Source: an uncultured Coriobacteriaceae bacterium
Lineage (GTDB): Bacteria > Actinomycetota > Coriobacteriia > Coriobacteriales > UMGS124
Reading direction: 5' to 3'
Assembly (NCBI GenBank): GCA_900555105.1
Contig: USJP01000092.1
Location: 1-6,768, forward strand
Length of the DNA: 6,768 nt
The position numbers and the translations under genes are program-made. Every line of letters starts with the position of its first letter. Position 1 is the stretch's first letter. The notes under the pieces are model-generated. The model had not been told where the DNA came from. It did not search any database and saw only the letters and a list, made by a program, of their open reading frames with translations. Positions 1 through 5,739 of this stretch are shown one piece after another.

Positions 1-1881
1 GAGAGCGCACCCGCATTCGTCAACGGCGTTGCATGGGACGCCGAATACGACGTCGTGGTTATCGGCTACGGCTTCGCGGGCGGCCACGCGGCGCTCGCCG
101 CCGCCGACAACGGCGCACATGTGCTGATTCTGGAGAAGGCCATGCTTGGCCTCGAAGGAGGAAACTCCCGCTACGCAGGGCAGGGTTTCGCCGTGCCCAA
201 TGGCGACTCAGAGAAGACGCGCGGCTACTTCCAGGACCTGCGCGGCTACTTCAGCACACCGTCCGACGCCATGATCGACGCGTATATCGAGAAGGCCGAA
301 ACCGGTGCCGACTGGCTGCGCAGACTCGGCGTGGACCCCTACACCGAGGGGCAGGTCACCCCAAGCGCCGGCGAATACAGGGAACTGCCCCACGGCGGCG
401 GGGATGACAAGGAGAACGGCCCGTTCGTCTACCTGTACCCCGCCCCCACCATTTTCGATGCCTCGCACTACAACCTCGTCCAGCGCAACGTCGAGGCCTC
501 CGAGTCCATCGACGTGTGGTACGAGTGCCCCGCCACGCACCTTGTACAGGACCCCGATACGAAGGTGATTCACGGAGTGGAGTTTGAGCACGGCGGCCAG
601 TCCTACAAGGTGCGCGCGAAGAACGGCGTCATCATGGCCATGGGCGGCTTTGAGGACAACCCCCAGATGCTGCAGGACTACCTGCTGCTTCCCTCCACCG
701 TGCCGTTCGGTGCAATGTTCAACACTGGTGACGGCGTGACAATGGCCCAGGAGGTCGGTGCAAATCTGTGGCACATGGGCAGCCTCGCCGGCATCATGTG
801 GGCCTTCAAGTCCCCGGAGTGCGACCACGGCCTGTGCCCGCTGACCTTCGCGATGAAGGCTCCCGGGTTCATGATGATAGGCCCCTCCGGCCAGCGCTTC
901 GTTAACGAAGACCAGACCACCCGCCACGGCCTCATGAACTACGCGGGCACCTACCGCAGCCAGCCCGCCGTCGTCCCAGCCTACGGCATCTTCGACAGCG
1001 CCTACATGGCCGCCAAGGGTCGAATCTACCCGCAGTTCAGTGCCGACAACAGCTACGAGATTGAGAACGGCTACTTCATCGTGGCCGACACGCTCGAGGA
1101 ACTCGCCCAGAAGCTCTACGACGACATGCCCGACTTTGTGCGCCAACCCAACGCCCCCGAGAAGACCGGCACGTTCACCGACCGCTTCATGGCGACCGTA
1201 GACCGCTGGAACGCCGACTTCGCCGCGGGCGGCGACACGCTCTACGGCCGCAGCGCGGACTCCATGTACTCGATCGCCGAGCCCCCGTTCTACGCCATCC
1301 CGCTGCATCCCACAATGTTCAACACGCAGGGCGGCGCAGAGCGCGACGAGAAGGCCCGCGTGCTCGACCTTGGGGGCAACCCCATCCCGCACCTGTACAG
1401 CGCGGGCGAATTCGGCGCCATGTGGAGCTGCAACTACAACGGCGGCTGCAACATCGGCGAGGGCGTGATGTACGGCCGCATCGCGGGTGAGAACGCCGCC
1501 GTCACACCCGACGATGCCGTTGCCGACGAGCTGGCGTCGGGGGACATCGACTTCTCCGCCGCCCCCGAGGAAGATCCCGAACTGGGCGAGAACCAGTACC
1601 TCGGCTGCGGCTGGGGCATCGGCGGGCGCCTCAAGGTCGTCTGCACCATCGAGGACGGCACCCTCACCGACGTCCAGGTCGTGCGCAGCTTCGAGACCCC
1701 GGGCATCGGCTCGCTTGCCGTCGACGCGCTGCCCGCGTCCTTCGTCGAGGCGAACGGCGTCAACGTGGAGACGATAAGCGGCGCCACCTCCACCAGCCGT
1801 GCGCTTATCGCCGCCGTGACCGACTGTCTCACGCAGGCCGGCATCGAAGTCCCCGAGCCCAGCGAGGAGGAGGGTAAGTAG
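1..1881 (+). CDS. FAD-dependent reductase (fumarate reductase-like) with C-terminal FMN-binding domain, 5' partial
   Basis: The frame is open from base 1, so the start, and any Tat signal, lies upstream; 626 residues are visible. Residues 18-46 form an FAD-binding Rossmann motif (GYGFAG at 22-27, with Glu45 ending the second strand). The flavoprotein middle has FVNEDQTTRH, whose Arg308 matches the catalytic proton-donating Arg of flavocytochrome c fumarate reductases, then HPTM at 436-439 and HLYSAGE plus GRIAGENAA near 464-497. Residues from about 535 form an FMN-binding domain; SGATS at 593-597 matches the motif in which Thr (here 596) carries covalently attached FMN. The Arg that binds fumarate in the NRLGG motif of this family is Tyr479 here, in NYNGGCN, so fumarate is an unlikely substrate. 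The probable role is reduction of an unknown organic electron acceptor outside the membrane. Similar proteins are abundant in Eggerthellaceae. Confidence 0.9.
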   Translation, partial: ESAPAFVNGVAWDAEYDVVVIGYGFAGGHAALAAADNGAHVLILEKAMLGLEGGNSRYAGQGFAVPNGDSEKTRGYFQDLRGYFSTPSDAMIDAYIEKAETGADWLRRLGVDPYTEGQVTPSAGEYRELPHGGGDDKENGPFVYLYPAPTIFDASHYNLVQRNVEASESIDVWYECPATHLVQDPDTKVIHGVEFEHGGQSYKVRAKNGVIMAMGGFEDNPQMLQDYLLLPSTVPFGAMFNTGDGVTMAQEVGANLWHMGSLAGIMWAFKSPECDHGLCPLTFAMKAPGFMMIGPSGQRFVNEDQTTRHGLMNYAGTYRSQPAVVPAYGIFDSAYMAAKGRIYPQFSADNSYEIENGYFIVADTLEELAQKLYDDMPDFVRQPNAPEKTGTFTDRFMATVDRWNADFAAGGDTLYGRSADSMYSIAEPPFYAIPLHPTMFNTQGGAERDEKARVLDLGGNPIPHLYSAGEFGAMWSCNYNGGCNIGEGVMYGRIAGENAAVTPDDAVADELASGDIDFSAAPEEDPELGENQYLGCGWGIGGRLKVVCTIEDGTLTDVQVVRSFETPGIGSLAVDALPASFVEANGVNVETISGATSTSRALIAAVTDCLTQAGIEVPEPSEEEGK

Positions 1882-2133
1882 AGGCGGAGAAAGGCCATTA
1901 CAGGCAGGGGCAGGCTCCCGGAGCCTACATGAGCAGCCGCCCCAACCAGAGCGCCGGCACCTGCTCGGGACATCGCGCCGTGAACGGCATGCTCGTGGGC
2001 AAGGCGCCGGCGACACTGCAGGCGGCGTTCCTCCGAAGTTGCCTTCTGGTCGCCCTGCGGCATGGAAATGAACACCGAGACGCCGCTGGCGTCATAGGGC
2101 AAGGCCGCAACAAGAAACTTGTCTTGTAACTGA
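1882..2133. other. Spacer after the reductase; possible minus-strand coding scrap
   Basis: No full gene is evident. A small hairpin, AGGCTC-CCG-GAGCCT, lies at about 1912-1926. On the minus strand, about 2130 down to 2035 reads as a codon-biased stretch beginning QDKFLVAALPYDASG, with G or C in most third positions. It could be the leftover of a minus-strand gene, but it has no recognisable start or family and the frame runs unbroken into the antisense of the reductase. I regard it as a weak candidate only. Confidence 0.25.
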
Positions 2134-2170
2134 TGAGAGGCCCGCCTGAGACAATCAGACGGGCCTCTCA
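2134..2170 (+). terminator. Strong hairpin, likely transcription terminator
   Basis: An 11 bp perfect stem pairs 2134-2144 (TGAGAGGCCCG) with 2160-2170. It continues after one mismatch into a 4 bp inner stem (CTGA 2146-2149 with TCAG 2155-2158) and a 5 base loop. No clean T run follows, so termination efficiency is uncertain. It is the only strong hairpin between the reductase stop and the next gene. Confidence 0.6.
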
Positions 2171-2263
2171 CGTTCGTTGCGTAAACGGGCCGGTGCGCCG
2201 ACAGGGATGCCTCCCGCTGCGCCGCCGCGCAGTATGATGCAAATCCGCGCATGCAAGACATCG

Positions 2264-2272
2264 TGCTATAAG
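2264..2272 (+). promoter_or_regulatory. Extended -10 promoter for the RelB/DinJ-type antitoxin
   Basis: TGCTATAAG fits an extended -10 element (TGn followed by TATAAG), 26 bases before the start codon. No convincing -35 sits at the proper distance. ATGCAA occurs twice just upstream (2237-2242 and 2251-2256), around a GCATGC palindrome (2249-2254). These could be operator half-sites, because RHH antitoxins usually repress their own promoter; that part is inference. Confidence 0.45.
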
Positions 2273-2298
2273 CGTCGCCTTAATCAAAGGAGGTAGCG

Positions 2299-2568
2299 AT
2301 GAGCACAACATCGGTAGCCATCGGGGTCAATGAATCCACGAGGCGGGCCGCGGGCACCATGGCCGAGGACTTCGGCTTCGATACCTCGCCCATCACCCGC
2401 GCCTTCCGCAAGCAGGTCGAACGCGAGCAGGCGATTCCCCTGGGCCCCGAATGCCCCGAACCCAACAACGAGTCGCTGGAGTCCATCCGCGAGGCGGAGA
2501 GGATCGTCGCGGAGAAGCGCCCGGGCTATGCCACGGCGGAAGAGATGTTCAATGCCATGGGGGCGTAG
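2299..2568 (+). CDS. RelB/DinJ-family type II antitoxin
   Basis: This 89-residue protein has an excellent ribosome binding site (AAAGGAGG, 2286-2293) 5 bases before ATG. Residues 4-10 (TSVAIGV) would be the DNA-contacting beta strand of a ribbon-helix-helix. Residues 11-45 (helices ending in FRKQVEREQAIPL) follow the RelB/DinJ pattern. The C-terminal SIREAERIVAEKRPGYATAE, 62-81, is the part that wraps the toxin in this family. RelB/DinJ antitoxins bind and block RelE/YafQ-type mRNA-cleaving toxins and repress their own operon. The gene looks intact. A broken YafQ-like reading frame starts 3 bases after its stop, so the antitoxin appears to have outlived its toxin. The family call is by pattern recognition; the exact subgroup is not certain. 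Confidence 0.8.
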   Translation: MSTTSVAIGVNESTRRAAGTMAEDFGFDTSPITRAFRKQVEREQAIPLGPECPEPNNESLESIREAERIVAEKRPGYATAEEMFNAMGA

Positions 2569-2571
2569 CAA

Positions 2572-2690
2572 TTGCTGAGGGCGGGATTCACCCCGCAATT
2601 CCACTGGGACGCCAAGTGACTGGAAGCGAGGCACGTTGACCTCGCGGTCCATCAGGGCCGCCGTCGCCGGCGCCGTGGAGCAGGCGGGGC
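2572..2690 (+). pseudogene. Broken YafQ/RelE-type toxin (nonsense plus frameshift)
   Basis: Reading from TTG at 2572 gives LLRAGFTPQFHWDAK, then TGA at 2617-2619, then LEARHVDLAV. This matches the usual opening of YafQ-type toxins, in which a short strand and TPQFxxDxKRLExR lead into the first helices. The TGA stands exactly where an Arg codon (CGA) would be expected. At about base 2650 the frame shifts by one: IRAAVAGAVEQ, a plausible continuation, is read from 2651. After about 2690 no family likeness is left in any frame, and the catalytic C-terminal half is missing. Its position 3 bases after the antitoxin stop is normal for a toxin. The toxin assignment rests on about 35 residues plus context. 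Confidence 0.6.
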
Positions 2691-2773
2691 CGTGGACCGC
2701 TGGCCGGCCGCTCTGCCGTTGGTTGCGAACGCCGATGCAAGCAAGGGCGTGCCGGAGCTAAGCCGGCCCCTCA

Positions 2774-2863
2774 AAATGGTCCATCCGGCACGTTCGTCAA
2801 ACAGTCGTGCTCAATGGCCCAAATCGAGTTCGAAAATCAGTCAGAAATGGTCCATCCAGCACG
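2774..2863. repeat. Pair of 19 bp near-identical direct repeats
   Basis: AAATGGTCCATCCGGCACG at 2774-2792 recurs at 2845-2863 with one change (G to A at the 14th base), an offset of 71 bases. The stretch from 2690 to 2870 has no recognisable gene. The repeat could be a trace of a local duplication or of a mobile element end. The function is unknown. Confidence 0.6.
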
Positions 2864-2871
2864 CATGGCCC

Positions 2872-2916
2872 GTCAAGGACGCCATGGCCCGTGCGGGCGT
2901 GGTGATTGAGGCGTAG
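2872..2916 (+). pseudogene. Possible C-terminal tail of a degraded FMN-binding reductase
   Basis: The 14 codons before the TAG at 2914-2916 read VKDAMARAGVVIEA, which resembles the last helix of FMN-binding domains (compare VQDAIAKA ending the fragment at 3122-3274). The frame upstream loses likeness at once. A T6 terminator follows 24 bases after the stop, as expected for a real gene end. The piece is too short for a firm assignment. Confidence 0.35.
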
Positions 2917-2940
2917 TACCGCCAAAAACCAATGCGCGCC

Positions 2941-2976
2941 CCGGCCCCGGAGCTTTTCCGAAGCCGGCACTTTTTT
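2941..2976 (+). terminator. Intrinsic terminator, possibly bidirectional
   Basis: CCGGC (2941-2945) pairs with GCCGG (2963-2967) and an inner CGGA/TCCG stem (2948-2951 with 2957-2960) closes the loop. Six T bases (2971-2976) follow for the plus strand. On the minus strand a T5 run lies a little further out (bases 2924-2928 read as A on the plus strand). It lies between the plus-strand tail ending at 2916 and the minus-strand LuxR fragment ending at 2985, so it would have served convergent genes. Confidence 0.65.
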
Positions 2977-2984
2977 GGCTTAAT

Positions 2985-3112
2985 CTACCCCTGCGCAACT
3001 CGCTGGTCAATGTAATCTAGCAGGTCGTCCTTGTGATGTATGCCGAGCTTGGCGTACACGTGGGCAATGTGGGCTTTGGCCGTGCCGCCGGATACTTCGA
3101 GCGCCTCTCGGA
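2985..3112 (-). pseudogene. C-terminal HTH fragment of a LuxR-family regulator
   Basis: The minus strand reads REALEVSGGTAKAHIAHVYA, then KLGIHHKDDLLDYIDQRVAQ, one further Gly and a TAG. This is the second half of a LuxR-type (GerE) DNA-binding domain: the recognition helix region (SxGTxKxHIxHVYxKLGIH) and the last helix (DLLDYI). The first HTH helix, the rest of the protein (in Coriobacteriia often a membrane-spanning N-terminal part) and the start codon are all gone. The coding sense stops near 3112, almost where the plus-strand reductase fragment begins. Eggerthellaceae often keep such regulators divergent from the reductase they control, so this is most simply read as half of a deleted pair. 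It cannot make a working regulator. Confidence 0.8.
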
Positions 3113-3121
3113 AGCACGGGG

Positions 3122-3274
3122 GTGCTCGGCGTCGACGGCAAGCCCATCCCGCACCTTTACGGCACCGGCAAGGTCGTGGAGGCCAACTCCACCGACATCG
3201 ACGGCGTGACCGGCGCCACCATCACGAGCAAGGCGTTCCTCGCCGCGGTTCAGGACGCCATCGCCAAGGCCTAG
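3122..3274 (+). pseudogene. C-terminal fragments of an FAD/FMN reductase, internally deleted
   Basis: The frame from 3122 reads VLGVDGKPIPHLYGTG, matching VLDLGGNPIPHLYSAG of the first gene (the end of the FAD domain). It then jumps directly to KVVEANSTDIDGVTGATITS and KAFLAAVQDAIAKA before a TAG at 3272-3274. DGVTGATITS is an FMN attachment motif of FMN-binding domains. In the full-length gene at the window start the equivalent pieces lie roughly 110 residues apart, so an in-frame internal deletion joins them here. No start codon or ribosome binding site precedes the fragment; it begins at the break with the LuxR fragment. Confidence 0.75.
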
Positions 3275-3320
3275 CGAGCCTTCACGCAGCGATAAGCCAG
3301 CAGAATAGCGCCTTAACGCA

Positions 3321-3357
3321 GCGCGGGGCCCAATGCTGAGCAGCATGGACCCCGCGC
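3321..3357 (+). terminator. Long hairpin after the reductase remnant
   Basis: GCGCGGGG (3321-3328) pairs perfectly with CCCCGCGC (3350-3357). The stem continues after a mismatch and a single bulge to an ATGCT/AGCAT tip with loop GAGC. Only a weak T-containing tail follows. It is probably the terminator of the lost reductase gene. Confidence 0.5.
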
Positions 3358-3387
3358 CTGTTGCTATACCTATCGCTTAACAGGCGC
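3354..3387. other. Second inverted repeat sharing an arm with the preceding hairpin
   Basis: GCGCCTGTT (3354-3362) is the perfect reverse complement of AACAGGCGC (3379-3387), with a 16 base loop. Its first four bases are the last four of the preceding stem, so the two full stems cannot form completely at once. A further 13 bp palindrome, AGCGTCAGACGCT, lies at 3396-3408. Confidence 0.45.
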
Positions 3388-3476
3388 CCCCGCCGAGCGT
3401 CAGACGCTTCTGCACGTCATCGCCTGCGACCCAAAACCAAGCGCCGCAGCTGCGCGATCGAGCGAGCATCGCTTTG

Positions 3477-3505
3477 TTGACTTGCCCTGGCCAGTCATCT
3501 ACCAT
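3477..3505 (+). promoter_or_regulatory. Promoter of the DUF1778-GNAT operon
   Basis: TTGACT (3477-3482) and TACCAT (3500-3505) are separated by exactly 17 bases, a good sigma-70-type arrangement. The predicted transcription start near 3512 gives a leader of about 24 bases containing AAAGGAGG (3524-3531). Confidence 0.65.
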
Positions 3506-3513
3506 GTACGGTA
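3500..3513. promoter_or_regulatory. Likely autoregulatory operator over the -10
   Basis: TACCATGTACGGTA is an imperfect palindrome with TACC/GGTA outer arms that covers the -10 and the expected transcription start. DUF1778-GNAT pairs of the TacAT and AtaRT kind repress their own promoters through the antitoxin's RHH domain, so this is the natural candidate site; binding is inferred. Confidence 0.4.
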
Positions 3514-3535
3514 ATTCACCGCCAAAGGAGGATAC

Positions 3536-3814
3536 ATGCCAACCGCCACACTAGAACGCAAGACAAGCCGCATCGATTTACGCATGACCGACGAACAGAA
3601 GCGGCAGATAGAGAGCGCAGCCGCCCTGTGCGGAACGAGCATCTCTCAGTGGTCCATCGACCGGCTGCTCGATTCGGCGCGCAGCGACATCGCAAGGGCT
3701 CGTACGACCACCCTGTCCAGCCAGGCGTTCGATGAGTTCGCCCGTCAACTCACCGAGCCGGTCGACCCAACGTTCGAGGCGTTTGCAAAGCGGAAGTCCT
3801 TATGGGAAGCCTAG
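3536..3814 (+). CDS. DUF1778 (TacA-like) RHH antitoxin
   Basis: This 92-residue protein starts at ATG 3536 behind a strong ribosome binding site (AAAGGAGGA, 3524-3532). Residues 11-17 (SRIDLRM) are the beta strand of a ribbon-helix-helix, with helices at about 18-32 and 35-52, which gives dimerisation and DNA binding. The C-terminal part, TTTLSSQAFDEFARQL (57-72) followed by EPVDPTFEAFAKR, is the typical DUF1778 segment that wraps the GNAT toxin and covers its active site. The partner gene starts inside its last codons (13 base overlap), the standard antitoxin-first layout that keeps the two products coupled. The protein should hold the toxin inactive and, with it, repress the promoter at 3477-3505. 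It looks intact and of normal length. Confidence 0.9.
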   Translation: MPTATLERKTSRIDLRMTDEQKRQIESAAALCGTSISQWSIDRLLDSARSDIARARTTTLSSQAFDEFARQLTEPVDPTFEAFAKRKSLWEA

Positions 3815-4284
3815 TGTTCACCGCACCCAGGCCGCTAGAACCCAACGACCCGCTTGACGGGTTCTCATGCGGAATCTCCCTGGTAGACACCTGGCTGCAT
3901 GCGCGAGCGCGGAACGCACGCACAGCGGGCACAGCCGTCGTCTATGTGTCGTATGCCACAAGCGGCCGTCTCGCTGGCTTCTACACCCTCAGCGCCCATT
4001 CGCTTGAACGCAGCGCGACGCACGGTTGGATGGCCCGCAATGCTCCCGAGCAGATACCGGGAATCCTTCTGGGAATGCTTGGCATTGACGCATCCTTCCA
4101 AGGCATGCGTCTAGGTTCAAACCTGCTGCTCGATGCCGTGCATCGAGCCACGACAGTCGCCGACACCATCGGAGCGCGTGCACTCCTGGTCGATCCTATC
4201 GACGACGCCTCACGGGCCTTTTACGCCCATCACGGATTCAGGCCCCTGCCGGAATCAACCAGGATGTATGCGAAGCTCATGTAG
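3802..4284 (+). CDS. GNAT-family toxin of a TacAT-type module
   Basis: This 160-residue acetyltransferase matches the tRNA-acetylating toxin group (TacT, AtaT, ItaT), which block translation by acetylating aminoacyl-tRNA with acetyl-CoA. Seen here are the N-terminal FSCGISLVDTWL (21-32), the GFYTLSAHSLERS segment (59-71), MLGIDASFQGMRLGSNLLLD (92-111) holding the acetyl-CoA loop, GARALLVDPIDDASRAFY (124-141) and HHGFRPLP. Tyr141 corresponds to the catalytic Tyr of TacT. The loop QGMRLG (100-105) has Arg103 where the usual QxxGxG form has Gly; related loops with a basic residue exist in other GNAT enzymes, so activity is still plausible. Start ATG 3802 has GGAAG (3792-3796) five bases before it; a GTG at 3814 is a less likely alternative. 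It is translationally coupled to the antitoxin. Confidence 0.88.
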   Translation: MGSLVFTAPRPLEPNDPLDGFSCGISLVDTWLHARARNARTAGTAVVYVSYATSGRLAGFYTLSAHSLERSATHGWMARNAPEQIPGILLGMLGIDASFQGMRLGSNLLLDAVHRATTVADTIGARALLVDPIDDASRAFYAHHGFRPLPESTRMYAKLM

Positions 4285-4318
4285 GATTATCTACCGCCGC
4301 ACGCGCCGGGCTCGCCTC

Positions 4319-5695
4319 CTACACTCGATACGCAAGCACGGCCATCACGTCGGAGACGGTACGGATGCGCTTTTGCAGGCCCTGCTCTATGTATGAGAGG
4401 CGGCCCGGCTGCGTGGCGTGGGAACTTGCCGACAGGATGGCCATCGCCTCATCGACGAAATCGGCGAGCTTGTCGGGATTGAACCAGCTCACCATGTCGA
4501 CCTGCGCAAGATTTGCCGCCGGGTCGGGACCGAACGGCTTGGCGGCAAAGCTCCAATCACCATCCGCCACCTGAGCGGGCGTTTTCTCATACCAAAGACA
4601 ATTCCCCGAATCAAAAAGCGGCGCGGGGCGCATCTCAAGCGTGTCGATGTTGCGGATGAAACCGAAATTGCGCCAATGACGATCCGAATTAGCGATGAGA
4701 GCGTCGCACACGATCATTTTGCTCAACGCCTCGCGCACGCGAACGTCGCCGCACCCGTAAAGCCCGGCGTATCGGCAGAACCGGTCATATGTGGACGCGC
4801 CCCTGGTTGCCCCCATGGCATCCTTCACATATGCCGCCGGAACGTACTCCTCACGCGGGCCGAGGAAATCCGGGCATGCGCATGCCAGGCCGCCGCCGGC
4901 CTGCACCACCTCATAGGGGACAAACTCCCCCTCCCCCAACAAGCGTTTATGGAGAGCGGCGGCCACCGCCTCATTACACGGGCGCTGATCGTCTGCCCCG
5001 CACCCCTTCAGCAGGACTCGCACGCCATCACGTATCGCCCAACGCTTGGGCAGCTCGCCCTCCGAAGTATTGTCGGGCGAGTCGAGGCCGACGTTGGCAA
5101 GCCATTCGTCCCATCCCTCATCGCAAGCGCCCGCAAAATCGTTCTCAAAATAGTTGAGCTTCGCCCACTTCAAGTCATCGCGACCCTGCGGGCAAACCCA
5201 ATAGCAGTCAGACAGCGACATTCCCAGGCTGCGAATCGGAATCTCCCAATTCTGTCGGGCATCGAGCTCGGGCATCTTGAGCAAAAGGCCCGGACGGGTG
5301 TTGGGAACCGAGCGATGCTCCCACCACGCATTGAGCTCCCGCTTGCGGGCCAAACCCCCTCGCGTCACCGTTCCAAAAGGCATGTGAGCGGCGTCGAGGA
5401 CTTCGGTTACCTCCAGCGGATGCTCAGACGATGAGTCATACACGATCGAAGCGACCTCGTACTCGGCACACATGAGAACCAGCTGCGTCGCCGTGGAAGA
5501 AAAAACCTTGCGGCCAGAACCCCTTCCCCGAGACGCGTCGGCATATTTTGTCACGGACTCCGCGCTGACCATCTTGCGCCCGCCCACCATTGACACTTCA
5601 AGGGTGCCTTGCGACGCAAGTTGGGAGATGCGAGCCTTGGTTAGCCCCAAAGCCTTTGCCGCATCCCCCATCGTGAGCTTGCCACAAGTTTCCAT
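4319..5695 (-). CDS. One-piece HTH + HipA-like kinase
   Basis: This 458-residue protein (from ATG at 5695) has two parts. Residues 7-52 are a helix-turn-helix of the excisionase/MerR-like kind (LTMGDAAKALGLTKARISQL, then a GGRKMVSAESV wing). After a basic linker (54-64) the rest resembles the HipA kinase fold: candidate ATP-binding Lys230 (VLLKG) with Glu242 (NEAVAAAL), the catalytic NSDRHWRN loop (Asp338, Asn343), and the metal-binding PLFDSG (Asp362). In E. coli the HipA kinase is a toxin that phosphorylates glutamyl-tRNA synthetase, and its DNA-binding antitoxin HipB is a separate protein. Here a DNA-binding domain is built in and no separate HipB gene is seen. ATG 5695 is preferred over the in-frame TTG at 5707 because GGTGGTG precedes it. 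It converges on the GNAT gene with 34 bases between stops. The target is unknown. Confidence 0.85.
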   Translation of the reverse strand: METCGKLTMGDAAKALGLTKARISQLASQGTLEVSMVGGRKMVSAESVTKYADASRGRGSGRKVFSSTATQLVLMCAEYEVASIVYDSSSEHPLEVTEVLDAAHMPFGTVTRGGLARKRELNAWWEHRSVPNTRPGLLLKMPELDARQNWEIPIRSLGMSLSDCYWVCPQGRDDLKWAKLNYFENDFAGACDEGWDEWLANVGLDSPDNTSEGELPKRWAIRDGVRVLLKGCGADDQRPCNEAVAAALHKRLLGEGEFVPYEVVQAGGGLACACPDFLGPREEYVPAAYVKDAMGATRGASTYDRFCRYAGLYGCGDVRVREALSKMIVCDALIANSDRHWRNFGFIRNIDTLEMRPAPLFDSGNCLWYEKTPAQVADGDWSFAAKPFGPDPAANLAQVDMVSWFNPDKLADFVDEAMAILSASSHATQPGRLSYIEQGLQKRIRTVSDVMAVLAYRV

Positions 5696-5701
5696 ATGCA
5701 C

Positions 5702-5731
5702 CACCAACTAGCTCGTTAAATATAGTTGGTG
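5702..5731. promoter_or_regulatory. Perfect 9+9 bp inverted repeat, likely operator of the HTH-kinase gene
   Basis: CACCAACTA (5702-5710) and TAGTTGGTG (5723-5731) are exact reverse complements separated by 12 bases. The matching arms are 21 bp apart, two helix turns, so two HTH domains could sit on the same DNA face. The repeat lies between the -10 (5734-5739) and the start codon at 5695 and covers the expected transcription start and ribosome binding site. That position suits repression by the gene's own HTH domain, which is an inference. Confidence 0.6.
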
Positions 5732-5733
5732 AG

Positions 5734-5739
5734 ATTATA
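5734..5739 (-). promoter_or_regulatory. Consensus -10 of the HTH-HipA gene
   Basis: The minus strand reads TATAAT here in a locally AT-rich stretch (5715-5790) that contrasts with the GC-rich surroundings. No good -35 is seen at 16-18 bases. The leader to ATG 5695 would be about 30 bases and includes the inverted repeat. Confidence 0.55.

Noticed and set aside
208..2016. Very long open frame on the minus strand opposite the first gene
   Set aside because: It mirrors the reductase in a high-GC gene, has a repetitive Gly/Ala/Val/His composition and no family likeness, while the plus strand carries clear flavoprotein motifs.
2692..2916. 74-codon plus-strand frame as a whole gene
   Set aside because: It has no ribosome binding site and odd composition; only the last 14 codons look like a real protein end.
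3017..3346. Minus-strand 109-codon frame and plus-strand 99-codon frame (3040-3339) across the scar
   Set aside because: Both run antisense or out of frame through the LuxR and reductase fragments, which read properly in other frames.
4418..5434. 338-codon open frame on the plus strand opposite the HipA-like gene
   Set aside because: The minus strand has the kinase catalytic motifs; the plus frame is an antisense by-product of codon bias, without a ribosome binding site or domain.
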